Positions 1-5,210 of a stretch of 5,210 nt of DNA are shown here, piece after piece. A program made the translations under genes and the position numbers. The notes beneath the pieces were generated by a model. The model was not told the origin of the DNA. It made no database searches and was given only the letters and a program-made list of their open reading frames with translations. Origin of the DNA: Pseudomonadota bacterium (GTDB lineage: Bacteria; Pseudomonadota; Gammaproteobacteria; Steroidobacterales; Steroidobacteraceae). Numbering within the stretch: position 1 is the stretch's first letter; every line of letters begins with the position of its first letter. The stretch is taken from positions 1 to 5,210 of the forward strand of contig QGUO01000292.1 of assembly GCA_003242495.1 (NCBI GenBank), read 5' to 3'.

Positions 1-36
1 GGTCGGTACCCCTGAAGGCACGCTCGCGTTTTTGAG

Positions 37-55
37 GTAGAGCGCCAGGCTCTAC
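37..55. repeat. Inverted repeat, 7-bp stem with 5-base loop
   Basis: GTAGAGC and GCTCTAC form a perfect 7-bp stem around the loop GCCAG. It follows a run of five T (29-33) on the plus strand, and no T run lies downstream on either strand, so it is not a canonical intrinsic terminator. It may be the remnant of an upstream transcript end or an operator; its role is unknown. Confidence 0.5.
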
Positions 56-196
56 GGGTGACTGAACGCTTGCTCACGCCGGGCGCTGCTGCCACTTCCC
101 TGTTGCCTCGGTGGAGCGCTTCGCCGGATCCGCTCCTGCGCACACTTCCCCGGCGATAAGGGACGGGTGAGCGTGCGGGCCGGCGACCCTTGGCCG

Positions 197-216
197 GCGG
201 ATCATCCATAATCCGC
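197..216. promoter_or_regulatory. Operator-like inverted repeat in the leader of the c-di-GMP gene
   Basis: GCGGAT and ATCCGC are separated by 8 bases, giving a 20-base interrupted palindrome about 100 bases before the preferred start. The left arm overlaps the right arm of another interrupted repeat, GCCGGC-N8-GCCGGC (179-198), and contains part of GGATCATCC (199-207). The size and spacing suit a dimeric helix-turn-helix protein, but I cannot name a regulator. A chance occurrence in GC-rich DNA is possible. Confidence 0.25.
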
Positions 217-312
217 TTGGGTGCTCAGCAATTCCCGCAGATGTTGCGATGTCTGTCTCGGTATGCGGTTTCCCGAGTCCCTAATGTACGCGCCGTTACC
301 CAGCGGCGTGTT

Positions 313-2232
313 ATGTCCGACACACGAGCAGACTCACCGACCCTGCGACTGCGACGCCTCGACGCAGCAACCTTGGAGATTGCCGAGGTGCTGCGCGATC
401 GCCGCATCGTGACGCTGTTTCAGCCGCTGATCGACCCCCGTTCCCGGGGCGTGTACGGTTTCGAAGCGCTGACCCGCGGTCCGTCGAACAGCTGGCTGCA
501 TGCGCCGCAGAACCTGTTCGAGGCAGCGCGGCGCCTGGGCTTGCGGGTCGAGCTCGATTTCCTGTGCATCCGCAGCGCCTTCCGGCGCTTCGTCGCCGCG
601 CAGCCCGCCGGCCAGCTGTTCGTGAATGTCTCGCCCGAGAGCATCTACGGCAGCGAGGATTTCGCGGCGCGCTTCCTCCAGACGGCGCACGCCGCGGGCA
701 TGCCGGTGAACCGGTGCGTCATCGAGCTCACCGAGGACAGCCTGCTCGACGACTACGTGCGTCTGCGCTCGACGTTCGAGCGCCTGCGTCAGGCGGGCTG
801 TGAGATCGCCATCGACGATCTCGGGGCAGGGTACTCGGGCTTGCGCACCTGGTCCGAGCTCAGACCAGACTACGTGAAGATCGACCGCTATTTCATCAGC
901 GGCATCGATGCTGACCGCACCAAGCTCGAATTCGTGCGCTCCATTCTCGACATGGGGCGCGCCATCGGTTGCAAGGTGATCGGCGAGGGCGTCGAGACGG
1001 AGCACGAGTGCCGCGAGCTGGTGGATCTGGGGCTCGATCGGCTGCAGGGGCATCTGTTCGGGCGGCCGGCGCCGGCGCCCACGGCCGTCCTGCAGCAGGT
1101 CGAATCGCTCGATCGCTCGATCGTCACACACGGTGCGTTATGCGCCGAGCACATCGCAGAGTATGTGTCGCCCGTGCCGCCGGACATGCGCGTGCAGGAA
1201 GTGGTGGAGCGTTTCCGCGACGATCCTGAAAGGCTGACACTGGCCGTGGTGCACGCGGGTCGGCCGCTCGGCGTCGTGCGCCGTGACCAGCTCTTCGCCC
1301 TGCTCGCCAAGCCCTTGCATCCGGAGATTTACAATCGCAAGCCGGTGACGGCCGTGATGGAATCGCCGACGCTCGTCATCGACGCGCAGTTGCGGCTCGA
1401 GCAGGTGAGTCGGCTGGTGACACAGCAGGGTCAGTCACGTCTCGCCGATGAGTTCGTCGTCGTGCGCGACGGGCGCTACCACGGGCTGGCGCAGACCATC
1501 GACCTGCTGCGGCAGATCACCGAGCAGCAGCTGCAGGCCGCCAGGCATTGCAATCCGCTGACCTTGCTGCCGGGCAATGCCGCCGTGCGCAGTTGCATCG
1601 ACCGATTGATCGAGTCGGGGCGGCGCTGTGTGGTCGCCTATTTCGATCTCGACGGGTTCAAGCCTTACAACGACGTCTATGGCTTCGGCCAGGGCGACCA
1701 GGTCATCCTGCATCTGGCCGCCTTGCTCAAAGATGCGTTCTCGCCGCGTCTCGATTTCGTCGGCCACATCGGCGGCGACGATTTCCTGGTGGTCATGCGC
1801 TCGGCCGATTATCGCCAACGGGTGCTCGCGGTGATCGAGCGCTTCGCGGCGGCGGTGGGCGGGTTCTATTCTCCCGAGCACATGGCTGCCGGATGTATCG
1901 TGGCGACGGACCGTGACGGGTGCCGACGACGCTTCCCCCTGCTCACGCTGTCGGTGGCCGCGCTCGATTCGCGAACGCCCGGCGTCAGCAGCGCCGACGC
2001 CGTGGCTCACTTGCTTGCCGACGTGAAGAAGGTCGCCAAGCGGCGGCCTGGTAACAGCTTCGTCCTACGCAGCGACGAGCGGTTGGCCGATCTTTCTCCG
2101 GCGGCGCGGTGCGCGCCCGTGCCGCCCGCAGAGCACCTGGGCCAGCCGACGGCCTACGCAGAAGTCATGGCTCTGACCAAAGCCAGTGCCCTTGCGCACG
2201 GGCCCGTGGCGGCGCGCCACCCGGGCGGCTGA
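313..2232 (+). CDS. EAL-CBS-GGDEF hybrid protein, probable c-di-GMP phosphodiesterase
   Basis: Predicted soluble cytoplasmic protein of 639 residues for cyclic-di-GMP turnover. The EAL domain (about 30-255) keeps the expected catalytic set: E51 of EAL, N105 in NVSP, E138 in ELTE, D168-D169 in DDLGAGYS, K189 in VKID, E225 and E228 in GEGVET, and Q245 in QGHLFGRP. Hydrolysis of c-di-GMP to pGpG is therefore likely. Two CBS motifs follow (about 278-333 and 342-402), which in other proteins bind adenine nucleotides. The GGDEF domain (about 410-588) has NPLTLLPGN, FDLDGFKPYNDVYGFGQGD and the signature GGDDF (487-491). Asp replaces the usual fourth-position Glu and the RxxD inhibitory site is missing, so cyclase activity is doubtful; a GTP-sensing role is inferred. 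The Ala/Pro-rich tail (about 590-639) has no known domain. No signal peptide or membrane helix is seen. I chose ATG 313 because it lies just before the conserved region; ATG 241 and TTG 190 are in frame, and none has a good ribosome site. It converges on the next gene. Confidence 0.9.
   Translation: MSDTRADSPTLRLRRLDAATLEIAEVLRDRRIVTLFQPLIDPRSRGVYGFEALTRGPSNSWLHAPQNLFEAARRLGLRVELDFLCIRSAFRRFVAAQPAGQLFVNVSPESIYGSEDFAARFLQTAHAAGMPVNRCVIELTEDSLLDDYVRLRSTFERLRQAGCEIAIDDLGAGYSGLRTWSELRPDYVKIDRYFISGIDADRTKLEFVRSILDMGRAIGCKVIGEGVETEHECRELVDLGLDRLQGHLFGRPAPAPTAVLQQVESLDRSIVTHGALCAEHIAEYVSPVPPDMRVQEVVERFRDDPERLTLAVVHAGRPLGVVRRDQLFALLAKPLHPEIYNRKPVTAVMESPTLVIDAQLRLEQVSRLVTQQGQSRLADEFVVVRDGRYHGLAQTIDLLRQITEQQLQAARHCNPLTLLPGNAAVRSCIDRLIESGRRCVVAYFDLDGFKPYNDVYGFGQGDQVILHLAALLKDAFSPRLDFVGHIGGDDFLVVMRSADYRQRVLAVIERFAAAVGGFYSPEHMAAGCIVATDRDGCRRRFPLLTLSVAALDSRTPGVSSADAVAHLLADVKKVAKRRPGNSFVLRSDERLADLSPAARCAPVPPAEHLGQPTAYAEVMALTKASALAHGPVAARHPGG
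1104..1123 (+). repeat. Short tandem repeat inside the EAL-CBS linker
   Basis: Two and a half copies of the 8-mer ATCGCTCG lie in the coding sequence joining the EAL and CBS domains (residues around ESLDRSIV). As 8 is not a multiple of 3, gain or loss of one unit would shift the frame. With so few copies it is probably incidental. Confidence 0.6.
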
Positions 2233-2239
2233 CGGATCC

Positions 2240-2276
2240 CGGCGCCGGTACGAAGGGGACTGCGGGCCGGGCGCCG
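2240..2276. terminator. Weak hairpin between convergent genes, possible terminator
   Basis: CGGCGCC (2240-2246) can pair with GGCGCCG (2270-2276) across a 23-base loop. It lies in the 86-base gap between the convergent stops of the c-di-GMP gene and the small membrane-protein gene, where a bidirectional terminator would be expected. No T run follows on either strand and the loop is large, so termination may instead be Rho-dependent. Confidence 0.18.
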
Positions 2277-2318
2277 CGCTCGCTGGTCGTTGCGCCTGCC
2301 CGCCACCCGCTCCGCGCC

Positions 2319-2630
2319 TCATCGGATCAGCGCGACGATCGCCAGCGCGATGGCGACGGCGAGCGCCGCCCAGGTCCAGCGCATCTGGCGATGCAGGAGC
2401 ATCAGGGCCTGGGTGAGCTTGGCGTTCTGCTCGGCCATCTGTGCCACGAGCTCGGCCTGGCGGCGCTCGTTCTCCTCGAGCGCGGCGAGCCGCCCCGCGA
2501 AATCCGCAGGGGCAGGCAGCTCGGCGCCTTCGCCGGCAAGGGGCATGCGGCGGCTGCGGCGCATGAGTTCCCGCGAGACGTCGAGAATGGACGGGACGAG
2601 TTGCACGATCTGCAGCCAGGGAACGGACAT
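2319..2630 (-). CDS. Small coiled-coil, tail-anchored membrane protein of unknown function
   Basis: A 103-residue protein that I cannot assign to a named family. The N-terminus (MSVPWLQIVQLVPSILDVSREL, residues 1-22) looks like an amphipathic helix. A basic patch (RRSRR, 24-28) and a Pro/Ala/Gly-rich stretch (30-43) follow. Residues about 44-82 are rich in Ala, Leu, Glu, Gln and Arg with heptad-like spacing, as in a coiled coil. Residues about 85-102 (WTWAALAVAIALAIVALI) form one hydrophobic helix ending at the C-terminus. This suggests a protein anchored in the inner membrane by its tail, with the coiled coil in the cytoplasm. The ordered pattern, which a shadow frame would hardly give, is the main evidence that it is real. 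No good ribosome site precedes the ATG. It is convergent with the c-di-GMP gene and divergent from the two-component operon. Confidence 0.72.
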   Translation of the reverse strand: MSVPWLQIVQLVPSILDVSRELMRRSRRMPLAGEGAELPAPADFAGRLAALEENERRQAELVAQMAEQNAKLTQALMLLHRQMRWTWAALAVAIALAIVALIR

Positions 2631-2749
2631 GGGAAGACGACCGGTTGAGTTAGGATTCAGGGAATCAAATCAGGCGCGCGTGGCACGCGACCCGGGCAGC
2701 CGAGAATACAGACGATCGCGGCGCTTGGCAGCCGGAATTGCCGCCGGCA

Positions 2750-2763
2750 GGGCCGCGCGGCCC
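2750..2763. repeat. Perfect 14-base palindrome in the divergent promoter region
   Basis: GGGCCGCGCGGCCC equals its own reverse complement. It sits between the divergent small membrane-protein gene and the response-regulator gene, about 45 bases upstream of the proposed -35 element of the latter. It could be a protein-binding site. Its pure G/C composition makes a chance palindrome more likely than usual. Confidence 0.4.
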
Positions 2764-2766
2764 CCG

Positions 2767-2781
2767 GGACCGGTTCGGTCC
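2767..2781. repeat. Hairpin-forming inverted repeat in the divergent promoter region
   Basis: GGACCG-GTT-CGGTCC gives a 6-bp stem with a 3-base loop just after the 14-base palindrome. Together they form a dense cluster of dyad symmetry upstream of the two-component operon. No T run follows, so a terminator is unlikely; an operator role is speculative. Confidence 0.35.
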
Positions 2782-2807
2782 GATGGCAGGTTGAGGGGGA
2801 GCGAGGC

Positions 2808-2835
2808 TTGTGCGGCGCCTGGAATTACCTATGCT
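2808..2835 (+). promoter_or_regulatory. Candidate sigma-70 promoter of the two-component operon
   Basis: TTGTGC (2808-2813) and TATGCT (2830-2835) are separated by 16 bases, matching 3 of 6 and 4 of 6 consensus positions. Transcription would start near 2842, next to the palindrome GTTAAC (2839-2844), giving a leader of about 50 bases before the regulator's ATG. The local drop in G+C around 2821-2850 supports a promoter. Confidence 0.45.
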
Positions 2836-2892
2836 GGCGTTAACCATTCTTGGCAGCTTGGCGGCGGACGTTGTGCCATGGTCAAAAGAGCT

Positions 2893-3603
2893 ATGACCCA
2901 AAGCGCTTCACTTCTGATCGTCGATGACGATCGCGAGCTCGGCCAGATGCTGACCGAGTACTTGACGGACGAGGGGTTCCAGGTCTCGATCGTGCGCGAC
3001 GGCGCCGAGGCCCTGCAGCGGCTGGCGGAGAACTCCTACGATCTGGTGATTCTCGACGTCATGCTGCCTTCGCTGAGCGGTTTCGAGGTCCTGCGCCGCC
3101 TGCGGCCGACGCTCTCGGTGCCGGTCATCATGCTCACGGCGCATGGCGCGGAGGTCGACCGGATCGTGGGGCTGGAGCTCGGGGCGGACGATTACCTGTC
3201 GAAGCCCTTCAATCCGCGGGAGCTGGTCGCGCGCGTGCGTGCGGTGCTGCGCCGGTTCACGGCGCGCGAGGGCGACGCCCCCAATCACCCGGTGACGGTC
3301 GGGCCGCTGCGCCTGGATCCGGCCACCTTCGACGTCACGTTGAACGGCCAGTCGGTGCGCCTGACGGGCACCGAGCTCAGGCTGCTGGAGGTGCTGATGC
3401 GCGCCGTCGGGCAGGTGCAGTCCCGCGAGTCGCTCACCGAGCGCGTGCTGGGCCGGCGCCTGACGCCCTACGACCGCAGCATCGATACCCATGTCAGCAA
3501 TTTGCGGCGCAAGCTCGGCCTCGGCGAGAACGGGCTGCCCGAGATCCGCAGCATCCGCGGTGCCGGCTACGTCCTGATCGCGACGGGGGAATCGCGCGCG
3601 TGA
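2893..3603 (+). CDS. OmpR/PhoB-family response regulator (CpxR-like)
   Basis: A 236-residue DNA-binding response regulator, the usual length for this family. The receiver domain (about 5-120) has the acidic pocket D11-D12 in LLIVDDD, phosphoacceptor D55 in LVILDVMLP, T82 in VIMLTAHG and K104 in LSKPFNPRE; all key residues are present. A linker (about 121-134) leads to a winged-helix DNA-binding domain (about 135-232) with LTGTELRLLEVLM, SRESLTERVLG, the recognition helix around YDRSIDTHVSNLRRKLG, and the closing hairpin IRSIRGAGYVL. The segments GLELGADDYLSKPFNPRELVARVRAVLRR resemble CpxR/RstA-type regulators, but I give no gene symbol because target genes and orthology cannot be shown here. 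ATG 2893 lies six residues before the first receiver strand and follows AAAAGAG at very short spacing. ATG 2878 is in frame, would add five residues (MVKRA), and has GGCGGA 9 bases upstream; it is a real alternative. The kinase gene follows with a 4-base overlap. Confidence 0.93.
   Translation: MTQSASLLIVDDDRELGQMLTEYLTDEGFQVSIVRDGAEALQRLAENSYDLVILDVMLPSLSGFEVLRRLRPTLSVPVIMLTAHGAEVDRIVGLELGADDYLSKPFNPRELVARVRAVLRRFTAREGDAPNHPVTVGPLRLDPATFDVTLNGQSVRLTGTELRLLEVLMRAVGQVQSRESLTERVLGRRLTPYDRSIDTHVSNLRRKLGLGENGLPEIRSIRGAGYVLIATGESRA
3585..3590 (+). promoter_or_regulatory. Ribosome binding site supporting the GTG start of the kinase
   Basis: GGGGGA lies inside the end of the regulator gene, 9 bases before GTG 3600. 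With the GTGA overlap it supports translation of the kinase from GTG, coupled to the regulator. Confidence 0.5.
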
Positions 3604-4994
3604 GGACGCTGTTCCTGCGCATCTTCCTGTCATTCTGGGCGGCGATGGGCCTGATCCTCGCCGGTGCCGTGCTGGTGACCGCCACGGTCACCTGGTACCG
3701 CATGGGCAAGCTCGAGAACGTCGACGTCCGCGAGCTCACGCGGCAGGCGGCTGAGGAGTTCGAGCAGGGCGGGCTGGATGCAGTCCGCCGCTGGATCAAC
3801 GAGTCCGAGCGTCTGCACGTCGGGCAGCGTATCTACGTCATCGACTCGGAGGGCAAGGAGGTCCTCGGCCGCTCCCTGCCGGATCTGTTTCGCAACTACG
3901 TCGGGCGTCTGGAGCGCGCCGGCCTGCTGAGCGATGCCGAGCAGGCGAAGCTGCGCGCCGAAGACCCGCTGCTCATCACGCCGCAGTTCGTCGATACCCA
4001 GGGCAACGTCTACACGGTTATGCTGTCGAACTCGGCGCGCGGCCAGCTCGCCGCGTTGGGCTACGTGGAGTCGAGCTTCCTGCTCATGGCGTTCGCGCTC
4101 GGGCTGGCGGTGAGCGGGCTGGTATGCTGGTGGCTGGCGCGCTACGTCAGCAAGCCCGTGGAGCGTCTGCAAGCGAGCGCGCGTTCGCTGGCGGCCGGCA
4201 ATCTCGAGGCGCGCACCGGGGAGGACTTCTCGCGGCGGCGTGACGAGCTGGGCGTGCTGGCGCGCGATTTCGACACCATGGCCGACCATCTGCGGGCGCT
4301 GATCGCCTCCAAGGAGGAGCTGCTGCGCGACATGTCGCATGAGCTGCGCTCGCCGCTCGCCAGGATGCGCGTCGCGCTGGGCCTGGCGCGCCGACAGGGC
4401 AGTGACGTGACGCGTCAACTCGACCGCATCGAGCTCGAAGCCGAGCGTCTCGATACGCTGATCGGCCAGATGCTGCAGCTTTCGCATTTGCGCGCCGTCG
4501 AGCCCGCCCTGCCGCGGGAGCCCGTCGATCTCGGGGCGCTGCTCGGCGAGGTGGTGGAAGATGCGCGGCTGGAAGCGAGCGCGGCGGGCAAGAGCGTCGA
4601 GTGGACGCTGCGCACGAACGTGTGCGTGCATTGCGATTACGACTTGATGCGCAGTGCCATCGAGAACGTGCTGCGCAATGCGGTGCGCTTCACTCTCCCT
4701 GGGACGGCCGTCCACGTCACGCTCGATTACGAGTATGGCAGCGGGGTGGTCACCATCCGCGATTACGGCCCCGGCGTCTCGGAGGCCGATTTGGCGCGCA
4801 TTTTCGAGCCCTTCTACCGGGTGGCCGCCTCACGCGATCGCGATTCCGGCGGCACCGGCCTCGGCCTGGCGATCACCGCGCGCATCCTGCGCATGTACGG
4901 CGGAAGCGTGAGCGCGCGCAACATGCAAGGGGGCGGCTTGCAGGTGGAGATTCGTCTGCCCGCCATCAAGTTCGACGCCATCACCGCAGCCTGA
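3600..4994 (+). CDS. Membrane sensor histidine kinase, HAMP-type (CpxA-like)
   Basis: A 464-residue inner-membrane histidine kinase, partner of the regulator encoded just upstream. Membrane helix 1 spans about 6-31. A periplasmic sensor region of about 120 residues follows (34-155), containing IYVIDSEGKEVLGRSLP and FVDTQGNVYTVML, which look like a PAS/Cache-type fold. Helix 2 spans about 159-180 and a HAMP linker about 181-233 (SKPVERLQASARSLAAGNLEAR). The dimerization and phosphoacceptor domain has H247 in MSHELRSPLARMR. The catalytic ATPase domain has the N box (N356 and N360 in ENVLRNAVRFT), G1 box DYGPGV (388-393), F box FEPFYR (402-407) and G2 box GGTGLGLAI (417-425), so all motifs for autophosphorylation are present. 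The start is GTG, overlapping the regulator's TGA, which implies translational coupling and matched synthesis. A CVHC motif (342-345) just before the N box is unusual. The signal is unknown; CpxA-like is a family resemblance, and no cpxP-like gene lies in the window. Confidence 0.93.
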   Translation: MRTLFLRIFLSFWAAMGLILAGAVLVTATVTWYRMGKLENVDVRELTRQAAEEFEQGGLDAVRRWINESERLHVGQRIYVIDSEGKEVLGRSLPDLFRNYVGRLERAGLLSDAEQAKLRAEDPLLITPQFVDTQGNVYTVMLSNSARGQLAALGYVESSFLLMAFALGLAVSGLVCWWLARYVSKPVERLQASARSLAAGNLEARTGEDFSRRRDELGVLARDFDTMADHLRALIASKEELLRDMSHELRSPLARMRVALGLARRQGSDVTRQLDRIELEAERLDTLIGQMLQLSHLRAVEPALPREPVDLGALLGEVVEDARLEASAAGKSVEWTLRTNVCVHCDYDLMRSAIENVLRNAVRFTLPGTAVHVTLDYEYGSGVVTIRDYGPGVSEADLARIFEPFYRVAASRDRDSGGTGLGLAITARILRMYGGSVSARNMQGGGLQVEIRLPAIKFDAITAA

Positions 4995-5003
4995 GAAGCG
5001 TCT

Positions 5004-5039
5004 GCCGGCCCCCTTGGTGAGCCACCGGGGCGCACCGGC
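5004..5039 (+). terminator. Imperfect hairpin downstream of the kinase, possible operon end
   Basis: CCTTGGTG (5012-5019) pairs with CACCGGGG (5023-5030) around the loop AGC, with two G-U pairs in RNA. This is enclosed by GCCGG (5004-5008) pairing with CCGGC (5035-5039). The G-U pairs favour folding in the plus-strand RNA, the direction of the operon. It starts 10 bases after the kinase stop, but no T run follows, so it is at best a non-canonical terminator or a 3' end stabiliser. Confidence 0.35.
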
Positions 5040-5065
5040 GGCGACCCGCCACGCCGAATCGATGC

Positions 5066-5092
5066 GCCCGGTGACGCCGGGCATGGCCCGGC
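5066..5092. repeat. Two overlapping, mutually exclusive hairpins
   Basis: The middle arm GCCGGGC (5076-5082) can pair with GCCCGG on its left (5066-5071; 6 bp, loop TGACG) or with GCCCGGC on its right (5086-5092; 7 bp, loop ATG). The two structures cannot form together. This is either chance in GC-rich DNA or a small switch or REP-like element in a leader. Confidence 0.4.
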
Positions 5093-5185
5093 AGATCTTG
5101 CTCCCGATGTCGATGAACGTGAAGCAGCTCACGCGGCGCGCGCGGGGCTTGATCTACGCTGAGAGCTTGAGAAGGAAAGAGAGGG

Positions 5186-5191
5186 AGGAGG
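5186..5191 (+). promoter_or_regulatory. Perfect Shine-Dalgarno sequence near the window edge
   Basis: AGGAGG lies within a polypurine stretch that also holds AAGGGG (5194-5199). The last start codon on the plus strand before the edge is well upstream, so a gene served by this site would have to start beyond base 5210, which is at least 19 bases away. That is somewhat far for AGGAGG but fits the AAGGGG better. It may also be incidental to the purine run. Confidence 0.25.
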
Positions 5192-5210
5192 AGAAGGGGA
5201 GAAAGCACCT

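Larger units (their letters stand above)
1..312. other. Leader region upstream of the EAL-CBS-GGDEF gene, no convincing gene
   Basis: No reading frame here looks like a real gene. On the plus strand two frames stop within the first 40 bases (TGA at 31-33, TAG at 38-40), so at most a dozen residues of an upstream gene's end could be present. One minus-strand frame is open across 1-189, but its translation is Arg/Ser-rich and resembles no protein I know. The frame of the downstream gene stays open back to a TAA at 157-159, with possible starts at TTG 190 and ATG 241. That stretch does not resemble the conserved domains, so I treat it as non-coding. Several short inverted repeats lie here. I see no good sigma-70 or sigma-54 promoter. 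Confidence 0.55.
4995..5210. other. Intergenic region after the kinase, with hairpins and a polypurine end
   Basis: No confident gene lies here. A plus-strand frame is open from GTG 5017 and ATG 5062 to the window edge (MRPVTPGMARQILLPMSMNV then a basic and Glu-rich end), but I do not recognise it and it could be chance. Minus-strand frames starting at 5132 and 5208 are also open, but they run into the kinase gene or derive their hydrophobic start from the complement of the purine run. The region starts with an imperfect hairpin, continues with overlapping GC-rich hairpins, and ends in an almost pure purine stretch (5167-5205). Confidence 0.5.

Noticed and set aside
37..55. tRNA arm or intrinsic terminator at the left edge
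   Set aside because: The 7-bp stem has no cloverleaf partners nearby and no T run downstream on either strand.
1..189. Minus-strand frame open across the left edge
   Set aside because: It has no ATG start, its translation is rich in Arg, Ser and Gly, and no motif is visible.
2703..2730. Possible minus-strand promoter for the small membrane-protein gene
   Set aside because: TATTCT (complement of 2703-2708) could be a -10 element, but no acceptable -35 lies at 16-18 bases, so I did not list it.
2290..2892. Upstream extension of the response-regulator frame, giving a 437-residue protein
   Set aside because: The extra part runs antisense across the small membrane-protein gene and through the divergent promoter region, and its translation is low-complexity Arg/Ala/Ser. 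The receiver domain begins normally just after ATG 2893.
3630..4715. 361-residue open frame antisense to the kinase
   Set aside because: It is a long shadow caused by high GC at third positions; its composition is rich in Arg, His, Gln and Ala with no domain pattern, while the sense strand has a full set of kinase motifs.
4830..5132. Minus-strand frame of 100 residues overlapping the end of the kinase
   Set aside because: More than half lies antisense to the conserved kinase G2 box and C-terminus, and that part is an Ala/His/Arg-rich shadow. The first 45 residues look somewhat more natural but match nothing I recognise.
4981..5208. Minus-strand frame with a signal-peptide-like start (MLSPLLLLPLFPSQA)
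   Set aside because: The hydrophobic start is simply the complement of the polypurine run, and the rest is rich in Arg and His, as expected of a wrong frame in GC-rich DNA.

Overview
The window is about two-thirds G+C, and its protein families and codon use point to a high-GC proteobacterium. A gammaproteobacterium is most likely, because the two-component pair resembles the CpxR/CpxA group and the EAL-CBS-GGDEF architecture is common there. The sequence alone does not allow a species call. It looks chromosomal: there is no transposase, integrase, phage gene, CRISPR array, tRNA or rRNA.

Layout, left to right. Bases 1-312 are a probably non-coding leader with small inverted repeats. A long plus-strand gene (313-2232) encodes a soluble cyclic-di-GMP protein with an N-terminal EAL phosphodiesterase domain whose catalytic residues are all present, a central CBS pair, and a C-terminal GGDEF domain with an altered GGDDF signature and no RxxD inhibitory site. 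It converges on a short minus-strand gene (2319-2630) for a 103-residue protein with a predicted coiled coil and one C-terminal membrane helix. That gene is divergent from a plus-strand two-component operon: an OmpR/PhoB-type response regulator (2893-3603) and a membrane histidine kinase (3600-4994). Their stop and start codons overlap in GTGA. The 262-base divergent region holds a plausible sigma-70 promoter, a perfect 14-base palindrome and a second hairpin. The last 216 bases, after the kinase, contain several GC-rich hairpins and end in a polypurine stretch with a perfect AGGAGG, possibly the leader of a gene starting just beyond the window.

How the genes may work together. The kinase senses a periplasmic or envelope signal and phosphorylates the regulator at Asp55, which then acts on DNA. 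The EAL-CBS-GGDDF protein probably lowers c-di-GMP, with the CBS and GGDDF parts sensing nucleotides. Nothing in the sequence ties the two systems together beyond proximity. I see no clear evidence for a wholly new system. The most unusual points are the domain order and degenerate GGDEF of the first protein, a CVHC motif in the kinase catalytic domain, and the unexplained small membrane protein.
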